Below are positions 43,399 to 52,048 of a stretch of 64,000 bases of DNA, one piece after another. Origin of the DNA: an uncultured bacterium (GTDB lineage: Bacteria > Desulfobacterota > Syntrophorhabdia > Syntrophorhabdales > JANXAF01); NCBI GenBank assembly GCA_938084905.1, contig CALKEQ010000008.1:85576-149575 (forward strand), given 5' to 3'. A model generated the notes under the pieces. The model was given only the letters and a program-made list of their open reading frames with translations. It was not told the origin of the DNA and did not search any database. Each line of letters opens with the position of its first letter. The first letter of the stretch is position 1. The position numbers and the translations under genes were made by a program.

Positions 43399-45705
43399 TT
43401 ATTCGCTTCCCTTCATTTCATGAAAAGGGGAAATTTGGAACTTCCTGAACTGGTATATTCTGAAGAGTGATAAAAGCCATGCAAGGGTCGATTCTGCTCC
43501 CTGGTTTTTATTAGGTCCTGTAGGCTGAAGACCGTCGCAGCAACCTCCGCTTTTGTAATCGTAAAGTGGAACGTTGAGATCGTTCCTCCCAAGAAACCAT
43601 TCAAGACAACGCTCAGCGTACTTTATCCACTCTTCATTTTCCGTTACGAGATAGGCACTTTTCAACGCTTCTATAAGCTCTTGGGCCTCAATGGGCTGTT
43701 GGTCAAATCTTGCCCTTTCCTTCCCCTTTCTGTACCATCCGTTAGTTCCAATAGGGACGAAATGGCCTTTTTTGTCCATCTGAATCTCCACAAGCCATTT
43801 TAGCGACTCAATACCCACATCCACAAGTTCCGGCTTTTTCATATCGTAACCTGAAAAGATAAGAGCCTGGCAGATTCTGCCGTTCGCGTAGGTAAGTACT
43901 TCTTCTATCCAAGGCCAATCAGGAGATCCATTCGTCTTAAAAAGCTCGAAGAGTTTTAAAGCTAGAAGGTCTCTTATCCTTTTTACCTCTGTATCTCCAC
44001 TGAATACGTTAAGATAATAGTGGATTCCCGTCAACGCGTAAGCCCAGGCGCGAGGGGAGCTGAATTCCTGTAATGCGGGAAGAGAAAGTCTAAAAAGCTC
44101 TATAATAGCCTCTTTTAGCTCTTCATTTTTGCAAATGTACGTTGCCTCTCCAAGACACCAGAGGGCTCTTCCGTGACTATCCTCCGAACCTATCTCTTCC
44201 AGCCACTTCCTGTCATATCCCATGAAGTTCCTAAATCTTCCATTTTCTCTGTTGAAGGCGTATTGAAGAAAACTTATGTAAGTACAGGCAAGGTTCGTTA
44301 AGACTTCTGGACTCTCCTCCGCTTCCAGGTCGATGGCAAGTAATGCGGCAAGGAGTGCCCTCGCGTTGTCATCGGTACAGTATCCGTGATATCGGTCTGG
44401 TACGATATATTTGGCATGCTGAAGAATACCCACATCATCTGTAAGCCTCATAAGATGGGTTAGCTTTGGAAGGGGAACCTCCTCAGGCTTTTCCTTCATC
44501 ATCTTTGCAATAAAGACAGTTCTCGGAGTACTCTCCCTCTCCAATTTGACTTCCGAAAAGAGCTTTAAGTACTTCCGTGCAACTTCCTTCCAAACCATTT
44601 CCCTAGAGAAAGTGTAAGCCTTTTTTCTCATTGTGTGTCTCTCCACATCATTGGAGAACAAATAGACTATCTCCTTTGCAAGTGCATCAGGGTCCCTGAA
44701 AGGCACTATTTTCCCCCTTCCGTCAGCTAGCATCTCAACCGCATACCAGTAAGGAGTAGAGACGATGGCCTTTCCGCATCCAAGGGCGTACGATAGGGTT
44801 CCAGAAACGATCTGTTCCTGATTTGCATATGGAGTTACGTAGATGTCAGCAGCGCCTAGAAATTCGCATAGCTCTGTGAGAGGTACGTATCTGTTGTAGA
44901 AAACTATTTTATCATCGACTCCAAGTTCCCTAGCTTTCCTTTGGAGACTGAGCCTGTACGATTCCCCATATTCCCTTTTTATCCGAGGATGGGTAGCACC
45001 GAGGACGATGTAAACAACATCTGGATGCTCCTTTACCACCATGGGAAGGGCCTCTATCATCGTCTCTATACCCTTTCCCGGAGAAATAAGACCAAAGGTA
45101 AGTATAACCTTCTTCCCCTCGACACCGAATTGATCCTTGTAGAAATTTGGATCAATAAAAGGAACGTCTGGGATCCCATGAGGAATATGAACTATCTTTT
45201 CCTTTGGGACCCCATATATGTGGACAAGAATATCGATCGCTTTTTGACTCATGACGACGACCTTGTCAGAAACCTGTGTTATCCGTTTTAAGATGGAATA
45301 CTGGGTAGATGTGGGACTCATGATAACGGTGTGAAGAGTAGTAACGAGAGGCATTCTCAGCTGCGTAAGCAACTCAAGTATGTACGAACCATCTATGCCC
45401 CCGAATATCCCGTATTCGTGCTGTAGACAGACAAGTTCTATCCTATTTACGTTCAAAAAGTCAGCAGCCAGTCTGTAATCTGAAAGTGTATTCTGGTTTA
45501 TCTCAAAATGGACCTCCTCAGGGTACATGTACCCACCAGAAATGTCGTTTACAGCAACTGCCCAGCATTCAATGGAGGGATCTTCGTTTTTTACTGCAGA
45601 AAGAAGATCGTTTGTGAAAGTTGCGATCCCACATTGACGTGGGGTGTAAGTGCCGATAAATGCCACCTTTTTTGGTCCTAAATGAAAAAAGCCATGCTGA
45701 ACCAT
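43399..45705 (-). CDS. Two-domain protein: GT4 glycosyltransferase plus alpha/alpha-barrel glycosidase-like domain
   Basis: A 768-aa protein. Residues 1-395 form a GT-B glycosyltransferase (VAFIGTYTPRQCGIATFT, IPHGIPDVPF, LTFGLISPGKG, EQIVSGTLSYALGCGKAIVS). Residues 415-755 are helical repeats with an alpha/alpha-barrel look: HGYCTDDNARALLAALL, EDSHGRALWCLG, SPRAWAYALTGIHYY, DWPWIEEVLTYANGRICQAL, FDQQPIEAQELIEAL. Asp and Glu residues in these blocks could be catalytic. The start is moved from ATG 45735 to ATG 45705, which has GGGGAAAG upstream. First gene of the glycan operon. Confidence 0.82.
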   Translation of the reverse strand: MVQHGFFHLGPKKVAFIGTYTPRQCGIATFTNDLLSAVKNEDPSIECWAVAVNDISGGYMYPEEVHFEINQNTLSDYRLAADFLNVNRIELVCLQHEYGIFGGIDGSYILELLTQLRMPLVTTLHTVIMSPTSTQYSILKRITQVSDKVVVMSQKAIDILVHIYGVPKEKIVHIPHGIPDVPFIDPNFYKDQFGVEGKKVILTFGLISPGKGIETMIEALPMVVKEHPDVVYIVLGATHPRIKREYGESYRLSLQRKARELGVDDKIVFYNRYVPLTELCEFLGAADIYVTPYANQEQIVSGTLSYALGCGKAIVSTPYWYAVEMLADGRGKIVPFRDPDALAKEIVYLFSNDVERHTMRKKAYTFSREMVWKEVARKYLKLFSEVKLERESTPRTVFIAKMMKEKPEEVPLPKLTHLMRLTDDVGILQHAKYIVPDRYHGYCTDDNARALLAALLAIDLEAEESPEVLTNLACTYISFLQYAFNRENGRFRNFMGYDRKWLEEIGSEDSHGRALWCLGEATYICKNEELKEAIIELFRLSLPALQEFSSPRAWAYALTGIHYYLNVFSGDTEVKRIRDLLALKLFELFKTNGSPDWPWIEEVLTYANGRICQALIFSGYDMKKPELVDVGIESLKWLVEIQMDKKGHFVPIGTNGWYRKGKERARFDQQPIEAQELIEALKSAYLVTENEEWIKYAERCLEWFLGRNDLNVPLYDYKSGGCCDGLQPTGPNKNQGAESTLAWLLSLFRIYQFRKFQISPFHEMKGSE

Positions 45706-45739
45706 TCTTTCCCCTTTTTTGGTTTCGTCGTTCATATAT

Positions 45740-45768
45740 ATTTTAATCCGCAGGATTCCGATTTTCCA
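45740..45768 (-). promoter_or_regulatory. Candidate promoter of the glycosyltransferase/GH130 operon
   Basis: On the minus strand: TGGAAA (45768-45763), 17-nt spacer, TAAAAT (45745-45740). Transcription would begin near 45733, at or past the upstream ATG 45735. This supports the ATG at 45705 as start codon. The divergent redox cluster begins 107 nt away. Confidence 0.35.
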
Positions 45769-45874
45769 CCGCCTGCCAATTGGGCTTGAAGATGTGGCTC
45801 AGTGTCATGTAAGCTTTAGGTATGAAAGAGGTGTCTCTTTGGGTCTTCACAGTGAGGGAAAAGGAGCATTTTAA

Positions 45875-46987
45875 ATGATGAAAAAAGGGATCGATGAAGA
45901 CTGGACAAAAAGAGTATTTGCATGCATCCAGTGCGGAAAATGTACAGGATCATGTCCGGAGTCTGCGAAGACACCTCTAAATATAAGAATGGTCGTGAGG
46001 AGGAAACAGTTTGGATCAGTAAGCGCAAGTCAGCACGTCTGGTACTGTACTTCGTGCGGAGCATGTACGATCAGGTGTCCAAGGGATGTGAAGCCCTCAG
46101 AAGTTCTGATCCATATAAGGAGTGACTTGGTTGAATCTGGTCGGATCTCCACATCCATTCAAAGAGCACTTGAAAATAGCCTTATTCAAAAAAATCCGTG
46201 GGGGAAGGCAAGGTCGAAAAGATCAGAGTGGGCTTTAAAAGCTGACTTCCAGATAAAAAATATAGGTGATCTAAGAGAAAAAAGACTCCTTTTTACATGC
46301 TGTGTAGAGGCCTATGATCCGAGATGTAATGTAATTCCAAGAAATGTCTCTAAGATCCTCACATACGCAGGTATTGAATTTGGGATACTAATGGAGGAGG
46401 AGATATGCTGCGGGAACGAGATAAGAAGACTCGGAGAGAAAGGTCTTTTTGAGGAACTGAGGGACGAAAACATCTCAAATTTCAAAAAATACGGAATTGA
46501 GGAGATAATCGCCCTTTCTCCCCACTGTTATAACGCCATAAAGAACGAGTACGGTGAAGAAGCTCCAGGTGTTGTCCATTACACTGAGATCCTCTGGAGG
46601 TTACTAAAGGAGGGAATTATAAGGGTTGGGAGAGAGTACAAAAAAAAGGTTGTATACCACGACCCCTGTTTTCTTGGTAAACAGAATGGAATTTTTGAGG
46701 AGCCGAGAAACATTCTCATGGCCATAGCTGGAACCGAGCTTCTTGAGTTCACAAGATCAAGGGAAAACTCCCTTTGCTGTGAGGGTGGTGGAGGAAGGAT
46801 GTTTTATGATGTGGATTTGGAATACGAGAGAAATGCAAAATCAAGGGTAAGTGAGGCTCAAGAACTTGGCGCAGAAGTAATAGGTGTGGCATGTCCATTC
46901 TGTCTTGTGACTCTGGAGGAAGAGGCCAAGGAGAAAGGGATAGAGGTTAAAGATATATCTGAGATTATTACGGAGGTGCTTTTATGA
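45875..46987 (+). CDS. HdrD-like Fe-S oxidoreductase (fused HdrC and HdrB modules)
   Basis: Cytoplasmic 370-aa protein. Residues 1-75 carry two 4Fe-4S sites (CIQCGKCTGSCP, CTSCGACTIRCP) as in HdrC. Residues 135-370 carry two CCG domains (TCCVEAYD, EEICCGNE, DPCFLGKQ, LCCEGGGG) as in HdrB, which bind unusual clusters for thiol-disulfide or electron-relay chemistry. No membrane segment. Its stop overlaps etfB by 4 nt. HdrD-like proteins next to EtfBA are known as electron outlets of acyl-CoA dehydrogenases, which makes this the likely Etf partner. ATG 45875 follows AAAAGGAG. Confidence 0.85.
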   Translation: MMKKGIDEDWTKRVFACIQCGKCTGSCPESAKTPLNIRMVVRRKQFGSVSASQHVWYCTSCGACTIRCPRDVKPSEVLIHIRSDLVESGRISTSIQRALENSLIQKNPWGKARSKRSEWALKADFQIKNIGDLREKRLLFTCCVEAYDPRCNVIPRNVSKILTYAGIEFGILMEEEICCGNEIRRLGEKGLFEELRDENISNFKKYGIEEIIALSPHCYNAIKNEYGEEAPGVVHYTEILWRLLKEGIIRVGREYKKKVVYHDPCFLGKQNGIFEEPRNILMAIAGTELLEFTRSRENSLCCEGGGGRMFYDVDLEYERNAKSRVSEAQELGAEVIGVACPFCLVTLEEEAKEKGIEVKDISEIITEVLL

Positions 46988-47763
46988 ATATACTCGTTTT
47001 CCTAAAGAGGGTCGCCTCCTCTCAGGAAGAAGAACTGAAAATTTTGGGAGAAGGAGAAGCTGTAGACCTTTCCAGACTACCTTTCAAGCTGAATGACTGG
47101 GACAACTACGCTCTCGAAGAGGCCATAAGGGCAGTTGAAAAAGAAGGGGGCCATGTTATTGCCATCTCTTTAGGAGCAAAAGAAAGTGACGATGTACTAA
47201 GAAGGGCAATTGCAATGGGAGCAGGGGAGGGGATTCTGATTTTGGGAGAAGAGGCTCTATTCGATCCTAGACTAAGGGCCATTGTTGCTTCCCGTTTCAT
47301 AAAAAAGGAGGGTTTTAATTTTGACGCCATATTTACCGGTGTTCAGGCTGAAGATGACCAGTTCGGAACATTTGGTGGTTACCTCGCCGGGATTCTTGAA
47401 CTCCCCTACGTTTCGATGGTTGTTGCCATAGAAGAATGGGGGAAAGGGTATGTTCTTGTAAGGAGAGAGCTTGAGGGCGGATTAATGGAGAAAGTTAAGG
47501 TATCTTTACCATCCGTTTTATCCATCCAGACTGGCATAAATGAGCCGAGGTACGTCTCTGTAATGGGAATAAGAAGGGCCTCACAGATAGAGAGAAAGAT
47601 CTATGAATCCTCTTTGTACATGGAAGGGGTAATCTCTTCAATAGAGGTTTTAAAATGGAGCTACCCCCCAAAGAAAGAAGGGGCAAAAATTCTGCCTTAT
47701 GACATAGATGGTGCGTGTAGGGAGCTTCTCCAAATTCTTAAGGAAAGGGGGGTATGTCAATGA
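46984..47763 (+). CDS. etfB: Electron transfer flavoprotein beta subunit
   Basis: EtfB (259 aa): MNILVFLKRVASSQEEELK, LNDWDNYALEEAIR, and TGVQAEDDQFGTFGGYLAG, the nucleotide-binding loop, then LEGGLMEKVKVSLPSVLSIQTG. The loop does not show the DGDTAQVGP pattern I associate with bifurcating EtfB, so it may bind AMP and act as a simple carrier. It accepts electrons from dehydrogenases with EtfA. It overlaps the HdrD-like gene by 4 nt and etfA by 10 nt. Confidence 0.9.
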   Translation: MNILVFLKRVASSQEEELKILGEGEAVDLSRLPFKLNDWDNYALEEAIRAVEKEGGHVIAISLGAKESDDVLRRAIAMGAGEGILILGEEALFDPRLRAIVASRFIKKEGFNFDAIFTGVQAEDDQFGTFGGYLAGILELPYVSMVVAIEEWGKGYVLVRRELEGGLMEKVKVSLPSVLSIQTGINEPRYVSVMGIRRASQIERKIYESSLYMEGVISSIEVLKWSYPPKKEGAKILPYDIDGACRELLQILKERGVCQ

Positions 47764-48701
47764 GTTACGGACTGATAATGGCAGATGTGAGAAGGGGCCT
47801 TTTTGATGAGAGAAATTTAGATCTTGTCGGATTCTGCAACGTGCTAAATATAGATCCCTGGCTTATTTTGCCCAAAGGAGCTTACAATGTCCGTGAGGCG
47901 TACTTCAAAAGGATTATTCAGGTTGAGATGGGCGAAGAGGAATTTATAAATCCTTTGAACGCGGTAATTACCGTAAAAAAAGTGATTGAAAAATTTGGAG
48001 ATCCATTCGCTCTCATTTTTTCCGCCTCTTCTTCAGGTATGGAGATTGCACCCTATGTCGCAGGATACCTGAAAAGTCCAATAATTACAGATGTTAGTGG
48101 GTATCAAAAGGAATCTGGCACGTTGCTAAAAAGCCTATACTCCGACAAGGTTTTCGCAAGCTTAAAGATAAAGGGAGAAGGATTCTTCGTTATTACCGTA
48201 AGGAGCGGAAGTTTTAGACACGAGGCAAGAGAGATTGAGGAAAATACGATTTACGAAAAGTTAGAAGGTTTAACTAGGGACGAAAGGAGAAGATTTCTGG
48301 GGTATATTGAAGAAGAAAAGCAGGAAGTCGATATAACAAAGGCTGACTTTTTGCTCTCAATAGGAAGGGGAGTTGGAACGAAGGATGAAATTCCTCTTTA
48401 CGAGGAGCTCGCATCTTTGCTCGGTGCCACTATTTCAGGATCGAGGCCTGTGATTGACAAAAAGTGGCTACCTAAATCTAGACAGGTGGGTACGTCAGGA
48501 AAGACTGTAAAACCAAAGGTCTATCTGGCAATGGGAATATCGGGTGCCTTCCAGCACGTATCTGGAATGAAAGATTCTGAATGTATAATAGCGGTAAACA
48601 AAGATCCTGAGGCCCCCATCTTTCAATACGCTCATTACGGGATAATTGCCGACATGCACAAGATAAGAGATCGGTTAATACAGATATTGAGGGAGAAGTA
48701 A
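47754..48701 (+). CDS. etfA: Electron transfer flavoprotein alpha subunit
   Basis: EtfA (315 aa). The C-terminal FAD-binding domain shows LLSIGRGVGTKDEIP, LGATISGSRPVIDKKWLP, RQVGTSGKTVKPKVYLAMGI, SGAFQHVSGM and VNKDPEAPIFQYAHYGI, all canonical. It has no N-terminal ferredoxin extension. GTG 47754 or ATG 47760 could start it; both fall inside the etfB end. The HdrA-like gene begins one base after the stop codon. Confidence 0.92.
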   Translation: MSMSYGLIMADVRRGLFDERNLDLVGFCNVLNIDPWLILPKGAYNVREAYFKRIIQVEMGEEEFINPLNAVITVKKVIEKFGDPFALIFSASSSGMEIAPYVAGYLKSPIITDVSGYQKESGTLLKSLYSDKVFASLKIKGEGFFVITVRSGSFRHEAREIEENTIYEKLEGLTRDERRRFLGYIEEEKQEVDITKADFLLSIGRGVGTKDEIPLYEELASLLGATISGSRPVIDKKWLPKSRQVGTSGKTVKPKVYLAMGISGAFQHVSGMKDSECIIAVNKDPEAPIFQYAHYGIIADMHKIRDRLIQILREK

Positions 48702-48702
48702 A

Positions 48703-49986
48703 GTGGAGAGGAATGTACTTGTGATTGGAGGTGGGATAGCTGGAATAACATGCTCTTTGGAGCTGGCTGCAAATGGGGTAAAGGTAACTCTCATCGAGCA
48801 GGGTCCCTCAATAGGCGGAAGAATGATCCAGCTTGATAAAACCTTTCCTACTCTCGATTGTTCTTCCTGCATTCTCACACCCAAAATGGCAGAGGTATCC
48901 ACTAATCGAAGTATTGAACTTCTCACACTCTCTACGGTTATGGAGATAGAAAGGAAAGGGGATGGTTTCTCAGCGACAATCTTATCTAACCCCAGATACG
49001 TGGATATGGAAAAATGCAGTACTTGCGGTGCCTGTGCTTCCGCTTGTGTCATGAAGGTTCCTGACGAGTTTAATTTTAATTTGGGCAAAAGATCGGCAAT
49101 TTACATTCCCTTTCCTCAGGCAGTTCCTCAGAAGTACCTTGTTGATAGGAATGCCTGCCTTTTCCTTTCTAGAGGTAAGTGTAAAAAAAGCTGCCTTGAC
49201 GCATGTGAGCACAAGGCTATCAACTTCGAGGAAAAAGATAGATTGATAAAGAGGGATTTTTCTGCAATAGTTATCGCCACGGGATTCGATCTTTTCGATG
49301 CAGCTTCCCTTGGGGAATATGGTATGAGGAAACGGAGAGGAGTGATAACTTCTGCTGAGCTTGAAAGGATACTTTCGCCAACGGGTCCGACGAATGGTGA
49401 GATTTTGATTGAAGGGAAAAAGCCGGAGAGGTTCTTTTTCGTTCAGTGTGTCGGTTCGAGAGATTCTCAGAGGGGAGTAAAGTACTGCTCAAGGATCTGC
49501 TGCATGTACACAGCAAAACATGCGTATATGATAAAGGAGAAATTGAAGGATGCCTCTATATACGTCTCCTATATAGACGTGAGGGCTTACGGTAAAGGAT
49601 ATGAAGAGTTCTTCAGGTCGGTTCAGGAGTTAGGAGTCTTGTACATAAAAGGTATCCCCGGTGAAATAGTGGAAAGAGGAAGGTCTCTCCTTGTTAGGGT
49701 TGAAGACATGCTGAGCGGGGAATTAAGAGAGATAGAGGTGGACGTTGTAGTTCTTGCAACTGGCATACTGCCAAGTAGAGACATCTTCCGGATTGGAAAA
49801 ATGCTTGGATTGGACCTTGATGAATACGGATTTGTGAAGGTTGACCCGACTTATCCAAGTTTGGCAGGTAAAGAGGGTGTGTTTGTCTGTGGAACTGCCT
49901 CTGGTCCGAAAGATATTCCAGATACAGTGGCTCAGTCTACTGAGGCAGCTGCTTCTGTTTTTGAGTACATATGTAGGGGCAAATGA
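48703..49986 (+). CDS. HdrA-like FAD/Fe-S protein 1 (short form)
   Basis: A 427-aa flavoprotein. FAD motif VIGGGIAGITCSLELAANG at residues 6-24, then PTLDCSSCILTPKM as in HdrA, and a ferredoxin-like insert with CSTCGACASAC and CKKSCLDACEHKAI. RFFFVQCVGSRDSQ, YCSRICCMY and SYIDVRAYGKGYEEF are HdrA core blocks. It lacks the extra N-terminal and C-terminal cluster domains of full HdrA. The start codon is GTG. It overlaps HdrA-like 2 by 4 nt. HdrA is the flavin site of electron bifurcation in Hdr complexes. Confidence 0.88.
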   Translation: MERNVLVIGGGIAGITCSLELAANGVKVTLIEQGPSIGGRMIQLDKTFPTLDCSSCILTPKMAEVSTNRSIELLTLSTVMEIERKGDGFSATILSNPRYVDMEKCSTCGACASACVMKVPDEFNFNLGKRSAIYIPFPQAVPQKYLVDRNACLFLSRGKCKKSCLDACEHKAINFEEKDRLIKRDFSAIVIATGFDLFDAASLGEYGMRKRRGVITSAELERILSPTGPTNGEILIEGKKPERFFFVQCVGSRDSQRGVKYCSRICCMYTAKHAYMIKEKLKDASIYVSYIDVRAYGKGYEEFFRSVQELGVLYIKGIPGEIVERGRSLLVRVEDMLSGELREIEVDVVVLATGILPSRDIFRIGKMLGLDLDEYGFVKVDPTYPSLAGKEGVFVCGTASGPKDIPDTVAQSTEAAASVFEYICRGK

Positions 49987-51641
49987 AGATCGGACTCTTT
50001 TTGTGCCACTGTGGTCATAATGTAAAGGGGACGGTAGATGTCGCCTACTTAAGTCAGTATTTCAAGGATTATCCTCACGTTAAGGTCTCCTGTGACTATC
50101 CTTTCTTATGTTCTAAACCTGGGCAGGAAATGATTAAGGAGGCTGTAATTAAGCATGGAGTTGACCGGATAGTTATTGCTGCATGTGCGCCTTCCCTCCA
50201 CTTTGAGCTTTTCAGGCAAGTAATTAAGGAGGCCGGTCTTAACCCTTATATGCTTAAAAGAGTTAGCATAAGGGAGCATTGCTCCTGGATAGGTTCTGAT
50301 CCTATCAAAAATACTAAAAAGGCCCTAAAACTTATAAAGGCTGGACTTCACTCAGTCTGGCACGCCATTCCTTTTGAAGAGAAAAAGGTGGAGATTGAAA
50401 GGTCATGCCTTGTTCTTGGCGGGGGGGTTGCGGGTTTAAGTGCTTCTTCCTTTCTTTCTCAGATGGGAATAAAAGTTTACCTTGTTGAGAAAGGTGGAGA
50501 GTTGGGGGGGAATCTAAAAGCCTTAAAAAATATCTGGCCAGGGGAAAAAAGCGCAAGTCACATACTCCAGATTCTTATATCAAGGCTCAACAAGGAATAC
50601 GTTGACATATTTACTGGAGCAGAGATTGAATCAGTGGACGGACATTTTGGAAATTACAGAGTTCAACTTAATGTTCGTGGAAAAAGAAAGGAGCTTAAGG
50701 TCGGCGGTATTATTGTTGCGATTGGATGTACTCCCTTCGACCCTTCTTTGAAGCGTGATATTCCCTATGGAAGGGACAGAAGGATTGTGACAACCCTGGA
50801 TCTAGAGAGGGTATCGGAACTTTCGCTTCCAAGCCATCCAAGGATCGCAATTCTCCACTGTGTCGGCTCAAGGGACGAAACTATAGGAAGGGCTTACTGT
50901 TCAAAGATATGCTGCATGAATGGACTTAAGGCTGCCTACGATCTCAAAAGAAGTTATCCAGACTCTTACGTCGAATCCTTTTACATGGATGTGAGGGCAC
51001 ATCCAAGGGGGGGAGAGGAGTTTTACGAGAAGGTCCAAGAAAAAGGTGTCATCTTTACCCGCTCAAACGTACCCGAAATTATACCAAAAAAAGAAGGGAT
51101 ACTCCTCAGGGGAGAGGACACTCTGACTGGTGAAACTTTTGAGAGGGAATTTGACCTTGTTGTTCTTTCTCTTGGCATAGGACCTCCAGAGGATGGGAAG
51201 AAGATTTCACAGATTCTTAAAATCCCTCTTGACAAGGATGGTTTTTTTCTTGAGGCTCACCCGAAGATGAGGCCCTTCGATACACCTATAAAAGGGATAT
51301 TTATCGCAGGGGGATGCTCTGGACCCAAAGATGTGGAGGAGTCTATCACCCAAGGAAGGGCAGCGGCTTTCAAGCTGTTCAGTCTTATTAATATGGGCTA
51401 CGCTCTTATTGAGCCACAAGTGGCTACTGTTTTTACTGAAAGGTGTAGCGGCTGCCGTCTGTGTGAAAGGGTATGTCCGGCAAGCGCCATTGTGTATGAT
51501 CATAGGTCAAGGGTTATTAGGATAGAAGAGGCTCAATGTGCAGGATGCGGACTTTGTGCTTCCATATGCCCTTCATCATCTATCACACTTACCGGATACA
51601 CTGATGCACAGATAATCGATGAACAAAGAGCCCTTCTTTAA
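49983..51641 (+). CDS. HdrA-like FAD/Fe-S protein 2 (full form)
   Basis: A 552-aa protein closest to classical HdrA. N-terminal domain GLFLCHCGHNVKGTVDVAYL and FLCSKPGQEMIKEAV, FAD motif VLGGGVAGLSASSFLSQMG near residue 142, HdrA core HCVGSRDETIGRAYCSKICC, and a C-terminal 2[4Fe-4S] module (CSGCRLCERVCPAS, CAGCGLCASICPSS). It would shuttle electrons between the flavin and the neighbouring MvhD- and HdrC-like subunits. The next gene starts 17 nt later after AAAGGGGGAGG. Confidence 0.92.
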   Translation: MKIGLFLCHCGHNVKGTVDVAYLSQYFKDYPHVKVSCDYPFLCSKPGQEMIKEAVIKHGVDRIVIAACAPSLHFELFRQVIKEAGLNPYMLKRVSIREHCSWIGSDPIKNTKKALKLIKAGLHSVWHAIPFEEKKVEIERSCLVLGGGVAGLSASSFLSQMGIKVYLVEKGGELGGNLKALKNIWPGEKSASHILQILISRLNKEYVDIFTGAEIESVDGHFGNYRVQLNVRGKRKELKVGGIIVAIGCTPFDPSLKRDIPYGRDRRIVTTLDLERVSELSLPSHPRIAILHCVGSRDETIGRAYCSKICCMNGLKAAYDLKRSYPDSYVESFYMDVRAHPRGGEEFYEKVQEKGVIFTRSNVPEIIPKKEGILLRGEDTLTGETFEREFDLVVLSLGIGPPEDGKKISQILKIPLDKDGFFLEAHPKMRPFDTPIKGIFIAGGCSGPKDVEESITQGRAAAFKLFSLINMGYALIEPQVATVFTERCSGCRLCERVCPASAIVYDHRSRVIRIEEAQCAGCGLCASICPSSSITLTGYTDAQIIDEQRALL

Positions 51642-51658
51642 GAAAGAAAGGGGGAGGA

Positions 51659-52048
51659 ATGGAAGAGAACGTAAAGATCATCGGCTTCGCATGCTCTTAC
51701 TGCGCATATAAAGCTTCAGAGATGGCAGGTAGCTTAAGACTGAAGTATCCAGAGGGGGTGACGATTATTCAGGTTCCCTGTTCTAGCAGAGTGGATCCTG
51801 CCTTGATCATAAAGGCATTACTCGAGGGAGCAGATGGTGTTTTTGTTGCTGGGTGCCATCCAGGAGAGTGCCACTTCATAAAGGGTAACTACTTCACGAG
51901 AAGACGGATTTACGCTCTAAAAGAGATGCTTGACATATTTTCAATGAAGGGAAAGTTGAGGCTTTTCTGGATTAGTGCCTCTGAGGCAAGAAAGTTTGTG
52001 GAGAAAATAAAAGAAATGCACAAGCATTTGAGAGAAAGTAAAAGATGA
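51659..52048 (+). CDS. MvhD/FrhD-like hydrogenase iron-sulfur subunit
   Basis: A 129-aa protein of the MvhD family, whose [2Fe-2S] centre links a hydrogenase or dehydrogenase module to HdrA. IIGFACSYCAYKASEMAG, VPCSSRVDPALI and AGCHPGECHFIKGN supply the conserved cysteines. No hydrogenase large or small subunit is nearby, so here it probably connects HdrA-like 2 to another donor module, such as the FrhB-like protein that follows with a 4-nt overlap. Confidence 0.9.
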   Translation: MEENVKIIGFACSYCAYKASEMAGSLRLKYPEGVTIIQVPCSSRVDPALIIKALLEGADGVFVAGCHPGECHFIKGNYFTRRRIYALKEMLDIFSMKGKLRLFWISASEARKFVEKIKEMHKHLRESKR

